Shown here: positions 18,511 to 28,977 of the stretch, piece after piece | How the letters are laid out: each line of letters starts with the position of its first letter | Position numbering within the stretch: the first letter of the stretch is position 1 | Source of the DNA: Bathymodiolus thermophilus thioautotrophic gill symbiont | Lineage (GTDB): Bacteria > Pseudomonadota > Gammaproteobacteria > PS1 > Pseudothioglobaceae | Reading direction: 5' to 3' | NCBI RefSeq assembly: GCF_003711265.1 | Contig: NZ_CP024634.1 | Location: 930,001-994,000 of the forward strand | DNA length: 64,000 nucleotides | Position numbers and translations under genes: made by a program | The notes under the pieces: generated by a model | Databases searched by the model: none | Told to the model about the DNA's origin: nothing | The model's input: the letters and a program-made list of their open reading frames with translations, nothing else

Positions 18511-19314
18511 TTGACAGTTAAATTAATTTTTTACTATATTCTCTGGTCAATACGCCTTGGTATTCCGCCGTGGTATTATTTTCAGATTAATGCTGAGTGG
18601 TATAACAAAGAAAAAGGTTTTTATTCTAAAATTGATATGGACAAGCACATTCCTTTGCAATGGCGCTTGCAACAATGTTATTTTGATAAAAATCATTTGC
18701 CCGCTGAGTTCCCTGTGTTTTTAAAGCCAGAATGGGGGCAAAATTCCAACGGCATCGTCAGGATTGACACAAAAGCGGCATTTTTAAATATTAAGATAAA
18801 AAGCAAAATCTCCTACATTGTCCAGCAAGCGGCATCCGAAACGCAAGAATATGAAATTTTCTACATTCGGGATGTTGACAATCTGCAACAACTTGCAGTG
18901 CTAACCATTACCCAGTCGATTAACCAATCGGATGAGCGTTATCCTATTAATAACATTTACAATTCCAATGTTATGTATCAAGACTGTAGTGATACTTTTA
19001 GTCAAAATGAACTTAAAAAAATCACCTCACATCTGCAAGCATTGCCCAATTTTCGCATTGCCAGAGTAGGGCTTAGGGTTAATTCTAGAGCTGATTTATT
19101 GGCAGGGTTGTTTCATATTATTGAAGTTAATTTGTTCGCCCCTTTTCCTATAAATTTATTGGACAATAAACTGTCTAAAAAAGCCAAGCATCGGTTTATT
19201 AAAAACAGTATGCATCATCTGGTTAAAGCAAGTGGCTCTATACCCAAACAACATTTTAATCGCTTTGTGTTTTTTAAGAAAATCATCAAGCATTACCAAT
19301 CAAAAGTTAAATGA
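18511..19314 (+). CDS. ATP-grasp-like protein 1
   Basis: The 267-residue protein uses a TTG start, chosen because AGGAG lies 7 bases upstream and no ATG fits. The middle matches an ATP-grasp fold: FPVFLKPEWGQNSNGI near residue 70 for the nucleotide-binding lysine and IIEVNLFAPFP near 208 for the metal-binding E-x-N. Such enzymes join a carboxylate to an amine or thiol using ATP. The N-terminus is hydrophobic and aromatic (LIFYYILWSIRLGIPPWYYF), suggesting membrane association. It overlaps the next ATP-grasp gene by 4 bases. The substrate is unknown. Confidence 0.65.
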   Translation: MTVKLIFYYILWSIRLGIPPWYYFQINAEWYNKEKGFYSKIDMDKHIPLQWRLQQCYFDKNHLPAEFPVFLKPEWGQNSNGIVRIDTKAAFLNIKIKSKISYIVQQAASETQEYEIFYIRDVDNLQQLAVLTITQSINQSDERYPINNIYNSNVMYQDCSDTFSQNELKKITSHLQALPNFRIARVGLRVNSRADLLAGLFHIIEVNLFAPFPINLLDNKLSKKAKHRFIKNSMHHLVKASGSIPKQHFNRFVFFKKIIKHYQSKVK

Positions 19315-20213
19315 CAAAACCTTGGCTACATCGATTTTTATCACGATTTTTTCTCTCAGGTTGTAGTGATTACAATCCACTTGAAGTGCGTCGTGCCTGC
19401 CGTTCTAAATCACAAGCACGAACAGCTTTTGCGCAAAATAATCTGCCGTATGCACAAGGCAGCACCTTTGTTAATCCAATCAGCGCTCTAAAGTTTGCCA
19501 AAAAACACGCCTTCCCCTTGGTGGTTAAACCCAATGTTGGCGGCTTTTCCAGAGGTGCGTATTTCCCCATTAACAACAACACCGCATTGTTAAAAGCCAG
19601 TATTGGCGTTAAAAAATGGTGGCCAGTGAGCATTATTGAGCAATATTTATTGGGTAAAAATTATCGTGTGGTTATGACCAAACTTGGTGTAATGTCTATT
19701 CTTAGGCGCTACCCTCCTTTTGTTATTGGCAACAGCACGAGCGATATAAGTCAACTGATTGATGACGAAAATTTAATTAGAAAACAGATGGATTTATTAC
19801 CGATTGTCCATCCTATTCCTAAAAATTCAGCCATTAAACGACACTTAAAGCAACAAAAAATGTGCCTTTCTAGTGTGCCTGTGGCGGGGCAAAAAGTGTA
19901 TTTGCATCACAAAATAGCGCTGAAATTAGGTTCTAGCGTTGAAATTATTGATAAAAAAGTCTTAACCAGGCAAAACAAACAGGATTTGGAAAAAATACTC
20001 ACTTTTTTTGATGCCAATATTCTCGGCATTGATGTGATTTGTGAGCAAGGCATTGAGGTTGATTTTAATGCGCAAGCCTGTATTTTTTTAGAACTTAATT
20101 CACGCCCCTTTCTAAAAATGCACGACAAGCCCAGATATGGGGAGCAAGAAGATTTGTCTGATTTTTACCAACAATTAAATAAAATAAAGGTTACTGATAA
20201 TGAAAAATACTAA
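19311..20213 (+). CDS. ATP-grasp-like protein 2 (cyanophycin synthetase/GshAB-like core)
   Basis: The 300-residue protein has an ATP-grasp core: FPLVVKPNVGGFSRGAYF near residue 64, IIEQYLLGKNYRVVM near 105 and the metal-binding LELNSRPFLKMHDKPRYG near 265. The last motif closely resembles the ligase half of cyanophycin synthetase and of bifunctional GshAB. The amino acid or peptide substrate cannot be read from sequence. It overlaps the first ATP-grasp gene by 4 bases and the VTT gene by 14, so the three are made together. Confidence 0.7.
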   Translation: MTKPWLHRFLSRFFLSGCSDYNPLEVRRACRSKSQARTAFAQNNLPYAQGSTFVNPISALKFAKKHAFPLVVKPNVGGFSRGAYFPINNNTALLKASIGVKKWWPVSIIEQYLLGKNYRVVMTKLGVMSILRRYPPFVIGNSTSDISQLIDDENLIRKQMDLLPIVHPIPKNSAIKRHLKQQKMCLSSVPVAGQKVYLHHKIALKLGSSVEIIDKKVLTRQNKQDLEKILTFFDANILGIDVICEQGIEVDFNAQACIFLELNSRPFLKMHDKPRYGEQEDLSDFYQQLNKIKVTDNEKY

Positions 20214-20757
20214 CAAAAAATATCTGTTTTATGGGTTTATTGCGCTCAATATAGCCGTCGTTGCTTACCTATATTTGATAGATTATAAAATTGATCCCGA
20301 GATGATTAAGGCTGTTTTAACTGAGCAACATTTTTTAATTGCCTATATTGGTTATATTTTAATTCTGATTATCAGAGGATTAACGCTGTTACCCGGTACC
20401 GTATTCTTATTGGCAGGCATTTACCTTTTTTCTTTCATTCAAGTGTTTTTTGCTATTCAAATCGCAATTATCAGCTATTGCCTGATAATTTATCATTTTT
20501 CCCATAAACTTAATTTCAAAGTGCCAGAAAAAATACTTCAATTTGAACAAAAAATCAAAAGTAAAGAAATCCCCATTATTTTTTCCCTATGCTTTATTCC
20601 AGGCGTTTCAATCAATGTGCTAATCTACTTTCTTTCTATTATCAATATCAAACTCAAAAATATCCTCATTGGTGTCATTGCTGGCACCTCCATCACCTCA
20701 GCAATCTACATTTCCATTGTTACTGGTGTGTATAAAGCAACAAGTAGCGTTGTTTAA
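20200..20757 (+). CDS. VTT/TVP38-like membrane protein
   Basis: The 185-residue integral membrane protein has about five hydrophobic segments and the LTLLPGTVFLLAGIYLF motif near residue 62, plus a later FIPGVSINVLIYF. Both are characteristic of the VTT (DedA/TMEM64) fold, whose members include lipid scramblases and small-molecule transporters. Because it overlaps the second ATP-grasp gene, it may export or flip a product of that pathway; this is inferred. Confidence 0.7.
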   Translation: MKNTNKKYLFYGFIALNIAVVAYLYLIDYKIDPEMIKAVLTEQHFLIAYIGYILILIIRGLTLLPGTVFLLAGIYLFSFIQVFFAIQIAIISYCLIIYHFSHKLNFKVPEKILQFEQKIKSKEIPIIFSLCFIPGVSINVLIYFLSIINIKLKNILIGVIAGTSITSAIYISIVTGVYKATSSVV

Positions 20758-20802
20758 TGTTATTTTCTTTGAAAATGGCGTAAGCCATCATTATTGACAC
20801 CT

Positions 20803-21303
20803 TTATTTTCTTTCATTCGAAGTGCGTTCAATTTTATTTCCCTTAAAACGCTCAAACAATGCCTTGTGGGCGCTTAATGAAAACTCATCTTCTCTAACAG
20901 GATAATCACTTACCCATTGCAATAACATACCTAAGTTTTTATTTTGCGCTTCTGCAGTTTTGTATTTATGAGGCTCCCAAGGCCGAGCTTTGCAATTACT
21001 TGTACAAGTATCGACACCGGGGTTTAAGAAAATCATTTTTGTCGCAATACTTTCTAGCAAATCAAGCAAATCTGAATAACAACCTTCAATAACCCAACTC
21101 TTATTTTTTTTCACAAATGCATTAATGAGCCTAGCACTTTCCTTCAAAGGCTTACGCTCAGGTATTTTTGTATCCAACCACGCCAATTCATCAAGATCCA
21201 AGTGTGGAAGATCGTGCTTATCAGCATAGTTTTTAGCCAAAGTGGTTTTGCCTGAACCAGCATTGCCAAATATTAAGATTCGTTGAGTATTGTTATTGCG
21301 CAT
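20803..21303 (-). CDS. Small P-loop kinase-like NTPase (FlaR/AAA_18 type)
   Basis: The 166-residue protein begins with the Walker A motif GNAGSGKTTLAK near residue 13, followed by LPHLDLDELAW, as in shikimate/adenylate kinase-like proteins of the topology-modulation (FlaR) group. SWVIEGCYSD near 68 completes the pattern. The substrate is unknown. It faces away from the ThDP enzyme gene. Confidence 0.8.
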   Translation of the reverse strand: MRNNNTQRILIFGNAGSGKTTLAKNYADKHDLPHLDLDELAWLDTKIPERKPLKESARLINAFVKKNKSWVIEGCYSDLLDLLESIATKMIFLNPGVDTCTSNCKARPWEPHKYKTAEAQNKNLGMLLQWVSDYPVREDEFSLSAHKALFERFKGNKIERTSNERK

Positions 21304-21660
21304 AATGCTTGATTTTACCTGTGTGGTTTTTGTAGAATTTGGTTTGTATCTGTTGGCAGCATAATGAAGTAGCTTATTGGAGAGAGAAGTCCAGGGTGTT
21401 TTGCGTTAAGATATTTTTTTTGACTGGGTAAAGCATTATTAATAAACCTTTTTTTTTGCTACAATGTATAAATTAATAGAGTATTTAAATGCACTTTAAG
21501 GTTTGAGTTGCCTTTAGAATAACGATTGTAAATAATATAACTATACTGACAATGTGTTTGAATACTTTGTGTATTATTGGTTGTTTATTGCACGGTTTTA
21601 AAAGATGGAAAATCGCTATTGGCGAGGCATCGTATCTATAAATTTAGGGGAATATAAAAA
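21304..21660. other. Divergent intergenic region, no gene
   Basis: These 357 AT-rich bases separate the kinase-like gene from the ThDP enzyme gene. A ribosome-binding site (AGGGGAA near 21645) precedes 21661. I see a small hairpin (TCGC/GCGA near 21613) but no confident promoter or riboswitch. Confidence 0.5.
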
Positions 21661-23292
21661 ATGAAAGCATCTGATTTATTTGTAAAAGCATTGGAAAACG
21701 AAGGCGTGGCGTATATTTTCGGTATTCCTGGTGAGGAGAATTTGGATTTATTGGATTCTTTGAGGTCGTCATCCATTCGCTTTATTCTTACTCGTCATGA
21801 GCAAGGGGCGGCTTTTATGGCGGCGACTTATGGGCGTTTAACGGGTAAGGCGGGGGTGTGTTTAGCGACGCTTGGGCCGGGGGCGACCAATTTGGTCACT
21901 TGTGCGGCATATGCGCAACTTGGGGCTTTTCCGATGTTGATGATTACAGGGCAAAAGCCGATTCATTCTAGCAAACAGGGGCGGTTTCAGATTATTGATG
22001 TGGTGCGGATGATGGAGCCATTGACCAAATCTAGTCGGCAAATTGTGAATGGCGGTATGATTCCACCAATGGTGCGGGATGCGTTTCGTTTGGCAGAGGA
22101 GGAAAGGCCGGGGGCAGTGCATTTGGAATTGCCCGAAGATGTGGCTGCTGAAGAGGTGAAAGAGTGGCGTTTGTTTCCTGTGAATGAAATTCGTCGTCCT
22201 GATGCGGACAAGCAGGCGATAGAAATTGCGGTGGAAATGATTAAAAAGGCTAAAAATCCGTTGGTTTTAATTGGTGCTGGTGCCAATCGGAAAAAATTGT
22301 TTAAACCCATGCAAGATTTTATTGATAAAACTTGTATTCCTTTTTTTAACACACAAATGGGCAAAGGCGTGGTAAGTTGCAAAAGCCCTTTGTTCCTTGG
22401 TACGGCGGCATTGTCAGAGGGTGATGTGTTGCACAGAGCGGTTAAAATGGCAGATTTGATTATTAACATTGGGCATGATGTGGTGGAAAAACCGCCGTTT
22501 TTTATGCGTGAAGGTGGTACTCAGGTTATTCATGTTAATTTTAATTCAGCGCAAGTGGATGAGGTCTATTTTCCACAATTAGAGATTATTGGCGATATCC
22601 AAACGACTGTTAATAGACTGGCTGAGGCGCTGGATTCTGTCTTAACAAATTGCTCGTTAGAATTGTTGAATTTTAAAAACAGCATCAAAGAAGTTATTCA
22701 TGAACAAGATAATAACAATGCCTATCCACTGTTGCCACAAAGAATTGTTGCTGATGTTCGTCGTGCCTTGACTGAGGATGCTATTATTGCCTTAGACAAT
22801 GGTATGTATAAACTCTGGTTTGCACGCCATTATCATACTTATATGCCCAATACGGTATTGCTGGATAATGCTTTGGCAACAATGGGTGCAGGTTTGCCGA
22901 GTGCAATGGCTTGCGCGTTGTTATATCCTCAGCGACAAGTGATGGCGATTTGTGGTGATGGTGGGTTTATGATGAATTCGCAAGAAATGGAAACGGCGGT
23001 GCGACTTAAATTGAATTTGGTGGTCTTGATTATAACCGACAGTGCTTATGGCATGATTCGCTGGAAACAAGAAGGGCAAGGGTTTGCAGATTTTGGTTTG
23101 ACATATAACAATCCTGATTTTGTTAAATATGCTCACAGTTATGGTGCACAAGGACACAAAGTACAAAGTACCGATGAATTTAAGCCGTTAATTGAATCTT
23201 GCTTTGCCCAAGGTGGGGTGCATATTATTGATGTGCCAATTGATTATCAAGAGAATGATAAATTATTGCCCAAACAATTACAAAAGGTATAA
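21661..23292 (+). CDS. ThDP-dependent enzyme, acetolactate synthase-like
   Basis: The 543-residue protein has all three domains of the acetolactate synthase family: an N-terminal pyrimidine domain with FGIPGEENLDL and the catalytic glutamate in TRHEQGAAFMA near residue 48, a central domain, and a C-terminal diphosphate domain with GDGGFMMNSQEMETAVR near 437. It has no small subunit beside it and lies 2 bases before an aldehyde dehydrogenase gene, so it may form or cleave a 2-oxo acid whose aldehyde product is then oxidised. The exact reaction is not determined by sequence. Confidence 0.85.
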   Translation: MKASDLFVKALENEGVAYIFGIPGEENLDLLDSLRSSSIRFILTRHEQGAAFMAATYGRLTGKAGVCLATLGPGATNLVTCAAYAQLGAFPMLMITGQKPIHSSKQGRFQIIDVVRMMEPLTKSSRQIVNGGMIPPMVRDAFRLAEEERPGAVHLELPEDVAAEEVKEWRLFPVNEIRRPDADKQAIEIAVEMIKKAKNPLVLIGAGANRKKLFKPMQDFIDKTCIPFFNTQMGKGVVSCKSPLFLGTAALSEGDVLHRAVKMADLIINIGHDVVEKPPFFMREGGTQVIHVNFNSAQVDEVYFPQLEIIGDIQTTVNRLAEALDSVLTNCSLELLNFKNSIKEVIHEQDNNNAYPLLPQRIVADVRRALTEDAIIALDNGMYKLWFARHYHTYMPNTVLLDNALATMGAGLPSAMACALLYPQRQVMAICGDGGFMMNSQEMETAVRLKLNLVVLIITDSAYGMIRWKQEGQGFADFGLTYNNPDFVKYAHSYGAQGHKVQSTDEFKPLIESCFAQGGVHIIDVPIDYQENDKLLPKQLQKV

Positions 23293-23294
23293 AA

Positions 23295-24671
23295 ATGACA
23301 ATGATAACCGTTAAACAGGCTTACACTGGCGCAGTTCTTGCTGAGTTAAAAATGCATGACAGTGCGCAGGTGGAGCAAATGTTATCCAACGCACAAAAGC
23401 GACATCAAGCAGGACGCTTGTCTGAAACTCAGCGTATTGAAATTTTACAAAAATTAGCCGATTTGGTTGAATCTGAGCATGAGGATTTTTCTCACCTAAT
23501 TGCTAATGAAGGCGGCAAACCTATTCGTGATGCCAGGGTGGAAGTAACCCGTGCTATTAGTGGTATTCGTATTGCCATTAGAGAATTGGACAATATAACG
23601 GGTGAAGAAATTCCAATGGATTACACCCCAGCAGGTGCAGGGCATAAGGCACATACAATCCTTGAGCCAATTGGTGTGGTGGTGGCAGTTAGTGCGTTCA
23701 ATCATCCGTTAAACTTAGCGATACATCAAGTTATTCCTGCAATTGCCACGGGTTGCCCTGTGATTATTAAGCCCGCCAGTTTGACGCCATTATGCACATT
23801 GAGATTAGCGGAATTGATTCAGCAAGCAGGTTTGCCAGTAGGCTGGGTGCAAGTGGCGTTATTGAGCAATGAAAATGCAGAAAAATTGGTTACCGATTCT
23901 CGTGTGGCATTTTTTAGCTTCATTGGCTCTGCTAAAGTTGGCTGGCATCTTAAGTCAAAACTTGCTTACGGCACTCGTTGTGCCTTAGAACACGGCGGTG
24001 TTGCGCCGTTAATTTTTGATGAATATGCAGATGAAGAAGGTTTTGTGAATGGCGTGGTTAAAGCCAGTATGTATCATTCTGGGCAAGTTTGTGTTTCGGT
24101 GCAGCGAGTTTATGTGCCTGAGAAGCGTGCGCAAGATTTGGCAGAAAAAATTGCCACTATTGCAGCAAAGCAAGTGGTCGGCGATGCAATTAACGAAAAT
24201 ACCGATTTAGGCCCCCTTATCTCACCGCAAGCAACTGATAGAATTGAGGCTTGGGTCAATGAGGCTATTGCCTCGGGCGCACAGTTAATGACTGGTGGAA
24301 AGCGTATTAATGCAGTGAGTTACGCACCAACTGTGTTGTTAAATCCTGCTAAAGATGCCAAGGTTTCTACTCAAGAAGTCTTTGCACCTGTGGTTTGTAT
24401 TTATGGCTATAAAACGCTAGAAGAGGCTGTTGAGTGGGCAAACAGTTTGGATGTTTCTTTTCAATCCTCAGTGTTTAGTGACAATGCAGAAACGGCAATG
24501 ACAATAGCAAAAAAATTACAAGCTTCTGCGGTCATGATTAATGATTACACTACTTTTAGGGTTGATTGGATGCCGTTTGCTGGGAGAAAGCATTCGGGTT
24601 ATGGGATTGGCGGGATTGGCTATAGTATGCGTGATATGCTTGAGCATAAAATGATAGTGACGAAAAGGTGA
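23295..24671 (+). CDS. NAD(P)-dependent aldehyde dehydrogenase
   Basis: The 458-residue protein oxidises an aldehyde to an acid. It shows the ALDH motifs FNHPLNLA near residue 135, the catalytic glutamate in ALEHGGVAP near 232, and the catalytic cysteine in SGQVCVSVQR near 267. It resembles lactaldehyde/succinate-semialdehyde type enzymes. It is tightly coupled to the upstream ThDP enzyme, suggesting successive steps. The substrate is unknown. Confidence 0.88.
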   Translation: MTMITVKQAYTGAVLAELKMHDSAQVEQMLSNAQKRHQAGRLSETQRIEILQKLADLVESEHEDFSHLIANEGGKPIRDARVEVTRAISGIRIAIRELDNITGEEIPMDYTPAGAGHKAHTILEPIGVVVAVSAFNHPLNLAIHQVIPAIATGCPVIIKPASLTPLCTLRLAELIQQAGLPVGWVQVALLSNENAEKLVTDSRVAFFSFIGSAKVGWHLKSKLAYGTRCALEHGGVAPLIFDEYADEEGFVNGVVKASMYHSGQVCVSVQRVYVPEKRAQDLAEKIATIAAKQVVGDAINENTDLGPLISPQATDRIEAWVNEAIASGAQLMTGGKRINAVSYAPTVLLNPAKDAKVSTQEVFAPVVCIYGYKTLEEAVEWANSLDVSFQSSVFSDNAETAMTIAKKLQASAVMINDYTTFRVDWMPFAGRKHSGYGIGGIGYSMRDMLEHKMIVTKR

Positions 24672-24699
24672 TATTTTTTTATACCAAGTGTTTGTAGTT

Positions 24700-24862
24700 A
24701 TACCATTTTCAAAAATAAACTAAACAATATAGTGCCTATAATCGCCCAAGTATTGGCAGTAAAAATACCCATGCTACTTATTGATAGCACGGGTATTTTT
24801 ACTGCCAATACTTGGGATGAGGATGGGTGCTAGATTGTTTAGTTTATTTTTGAAAATGGTAT
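24700..24862. repeat. Palindromic element A, copy 2 (inverted relative to copy 1)
   Basis: The 163-bp element has ends ATACCATTTTC and GAAAATGGTAT, and a long hairpin with arms CCCAAGTATTGGCAG and CTGCCAATACTTGGG. The flanks of the hairpin match copy 1 (1411-1568) only after reverse complement. Between copies the arm bases AAC/GTT change to GGC/GCC, so pairing is kept. Confidence 0.8.
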
Positions 24863-24904
24863 TAAGTGGGCGTTAAAAAAGGTTGCAAACCTTTCTCTAC
24901 TTGA

Positions 24905-25067
24905 GGGCACCTCCAAAAACCTCAATACTATTTATGAAAAGTATAAAATAGCACTTTTTTCATCCAAAAATTCATCAAATAGCGGGCTATTCTCCTCATT
25001 GTTGGCTAAAAAATGCACTCTTTTCTAATTCCCCTAAATCGCACTGGGGTTTCTGGAAGCGTCCTTG
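24905..25067. repeat. Element B, copy 2
   Basis: This copy closely matches 15675-15840, with the same internal palindrome (AATAGCGGGCTATT) and similar terminal inverted repeats. It abuts the stop codon of msbA. Confidence 0.75.
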
Positions 25068-25069
25068 AG

Positions 25070-26788
25070 TTAGTCGAATTGATATTTGTATAATGAGGCG
25101 TATTCGCCATTGGCATCAAGTAAGTCTTGGTGCGTGCCTTGCTCGACAATTTTCCCTTGGTGAAGGACCACAATCTTATCTGCTTTTTGTACCGTGCTAA
25201 GGCGGTGTGCAATGATGATAGTGGTGCGGTTTTTTTGCATTTTATCGATGGCAGTTTGCACTTGTTTTTCGGTGGCAGAATCTAGTGCTGAGGTGGCTTC
25301 ATCAAGGATTAAAATTGGACTGTCTTTGGCGATTGCTCTGGCAATGGCTAATCGTTGCCGTTGTCCACCAGAGAGTTTAACGCCATCTTCGCCAATTTCA
25401 GCGTCAAACTGAGCGCCTAACGCCTGTATAAATTCATAAGCGTTGGCAACTTTGGCGGCATTTTCAATTTTTTCATTGCTCATGGTGTTGGTCTGACCAA
25501 GGGCGATATTGCCCTTTACACTGTCATTAAATAGGCGCACATGCTGATCAACAAAGGCGATTTGCGCACGCAATGAACTAAGGTCAAAATGATTGATGTC
25601 GGCGCCATCAATGGTGATAGAGCCTGAGTTTGGCGAATAAAATTTTGCCAATAATTGAATAATGGTGGTTTTTCCACTGCCTGTAGAGCCAACAATGGCA
25701 ACGGTATCACCGGCTTTAATGTCTAAATTAATATTATTTAGAACGAGATTATCCTCTGCATACCCAAAACAAACTTGTTTAAATTGAATGGCACCTTTAG
25801 CGTTATTAAGTTGTTTTTTCCCTGTGTTTTCTTCTAATTTTTCATCCATCAGCCCAAACACACTTTCGCCAGCTGCCATGGCAGTTTGCAAGGGTTTGTT
25901 AATATTAATCAAACTTTTTGCAGGTTTGATTAGCATGCCCATTGCGGTGAAATAAGACAAAAAATCGCCTGCACTCATTTTTAGATAAATGGCAGAAAAA
26001 TACACCACGCCACTCAGAGACAAACCAATTAAAGTATTGACAAATGCTACATTGAGAGCGCCAGTCATATCTACTTTAAAGCGTTGTTGACGAATGTTTT
26101 TAATTAAATTGCCAAACTTATTGCTTTCTTGATGTTGTGCATTATAAATTTTAATCAACGAATTGCCAGAAATGTTTTCATCAAGCAAGTGCGTCATATT
26201 GCCCATTGATTGTTGCACCTGTTTGCTGGCGTTGCGCATACGATTGGAGGATAATTTAACAGCCAAAAACATCAAGGGAAAAAACACAATCAAACTCAAA
26301 CTAAGCGCCCAACTTTTATAAAACAAATAACCAATGAGAATCACCACAAACACGAAAGATTTAACAAAACTCAGCCACATTGTGGAAGCCGCACTGGCAA
26401 TTTGCTCAACATCATAGGTTAATTTAGAAAGAATTTTTCCGGTTGGATGCTGGTCAAAATAAGCCTTTGGTAATTTGATTAACTTAGCGAACATATCGCT
26501 ACGCAAATCCATAATTACTTTGTTAGAAACCCACGAACTGGTCGCCGTGGAAGTGAGTGAAAACAAAGAGCTTAGTATAATAATTACCAACAATAAGCCC
26601 GCATAAAATATAGCAGTTTGTTGATTGCGATCACCAATAAAGAGGTCGTCAATAATGCGTCCCGTTACTTCGGGAATTGAACTTTCTAAAGCCGTCGCTA
26701 ATATTATTGTCAGCGAGGTAAAGACAAGTTTGATGATGTGTGGCTTTAGATAAAAAAACAGCCTTGAAATAAAGTTTTTGTAGCCCAT
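25070..26788 (-). CDS. msbA: Lipid A/phospholipid ABC exporter MsbA-like
   Basis: The 572-residue half-transporter has six predicted membrane helices in residues 1 to about 310. The nucleotide-binding domain follows with Walker A GSTGSGKTTII, the signature LSGGQRQRLAIARA and Walker B ILILDEATSALD. I use the ATG at 26788 (MGYKNF); a TTG at 26815 would add nine unlikely residues. MsbA flips lipid A-core across the inner membrane. No lpxK follows, so lipid specificity is inferred from overall similarity. Confidence 0.82.
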   Translation of the reverse strand: MGYKNFISRLFFYLKPHIIKLVFTSLTIILATALESSIPEVTGRIIDDLFIGDRNQQTAIFYAGLLLVIIILSSLFSLTSTATSSWVSNKVIMDLRSDMFAKLIKLPKAYFDQHPTGKILSKLTYDVEQIASAASTMWLSFVKSFVFVVILIGYLFYKSWALSLSLIVFFPLMFLAVKLSSNRMRNASKQVQQSMGNMTHLLDENISGNSLIKIYNAQHQESNKFGNLIKNIRQQRFKVDMTGALNVAFVNTLIGLSLSGVVYFSAIYLKMSAGDFLSYFTAMGMLIKPAKSLININKPLQTAMAAGESVFGLMDEKLEENTGKKQLNNAKGAIQFKQVCFGYAEDNLVLNNINLDIKAGDTVAIVGSTGSGKTTIIQLLAKFYSPNSGSITIDGADINHFDLSSLRAQIAFVDQHVRLFNDSVKGNIALGQTNTMSNEKIENAAKVANAYEFIQALGAQFDAEIGEDGVKLSGGQRQRLAIARAIAKDSPILILDEATSALDSATEKQVQTAIDKMQKNRTTIIIAHRLSTVQKADKIVVLHQGKIVEQGTHQDLLDANGEYASLYKYQFD

Positions 26789-26871
26789 TGGATGGATTTT
26801 ACCTGTCGGTTGCAACGAAATAGTTAAAAAATTACAAAATTAAGGTATCATTACTTTTTCAACTTTGTTAG

Positions 26872-28518
<1,647 letters not shown>

Positions 28519-28521
28519 ATT

Positions 28522-28812
28522 TTGACGCCATTTGACGAGAAAAAAATTAAATCTTTGATACTCGGCAATCAATCATTGCTTATTAAATGCTGTCAACACA
28601 GTGGTAATATTGATGAGTCTTCTATTCGCATTATCCTGCTTTCAAGTGTTGAAACTATGCAAAGATTTCAATTAAAGATTGGCGTATTTTTCCGTGAAGT
28701 GCTCACAGGTTGTGCCTGTAGCGATGACCCGCTACAAGCGATAATGTATGAAAATGGATATTGTGAATTGCACGCTGAACTCAACAAAACAACAGCACTT
28801 ATTTCTTTTTGA
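28522..28812 (+). CDS. Hypothetical 96-residue protein
   Basis: The frame begins with TTG 3 bases after pyrG and ends just before a terminator. I do not recognise it. It is slightly cysteine-rich (KCCQ near 22, GCACSDD near 63) with no membrane segment. Position and coupling suggest a real co-transcribed gene. Confidence 0.55.
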   Translation: MTPFDEKKIKSLILGNQSLLIKCCQHSGNIDESSIRIILLSSVETMQRFQLKIGVFFREVLTGCACSDDPLQAIMYENGYCELHAELNKTTALISF

Positions 28813-28830
28813 GCAAAGTGTTTTTTCAAA

Positions 28831-28860
28831 AAAAAGCCCCGTGAAAATGGGACTTTTTTT
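28831..28860. terminator. Bidirectional intrinsic terminator
   Basis: An AGCCC/GGGACT-type stem is flanked by an A-run on the left and a T-run on the right. It can serve the pyrG operon on the plus strand and the autotransporter-like gene on the minus strand. Confidence 0.75.
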
Positions 28861-28977
28861 TGAGTGAAACTTTGGTTAAGACTCCCGTATTAGGTAAATA
28901 TTAATTTGAGGGTAACTTTCACTCATTTGTAAATTTTGCCCTTTATTCAACATCCATGTCAAATAAAGACACCTCAT

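Larger units (their letters stand above)
24672..25069. other. Intergenic region made of elements A and B
   Basis: This 398-base gap lies between two convergent genes. It is mostly filled by element A (24700-24862) and element B (24905-25067). No gene or other signal is visible. Confidence 0.7.

Noticed and set aside
20758-20785. Short match TTTGAAAATGGCGTAA considered as an end of element A
   Set aside because: Too short and mismatched to separate from chance.
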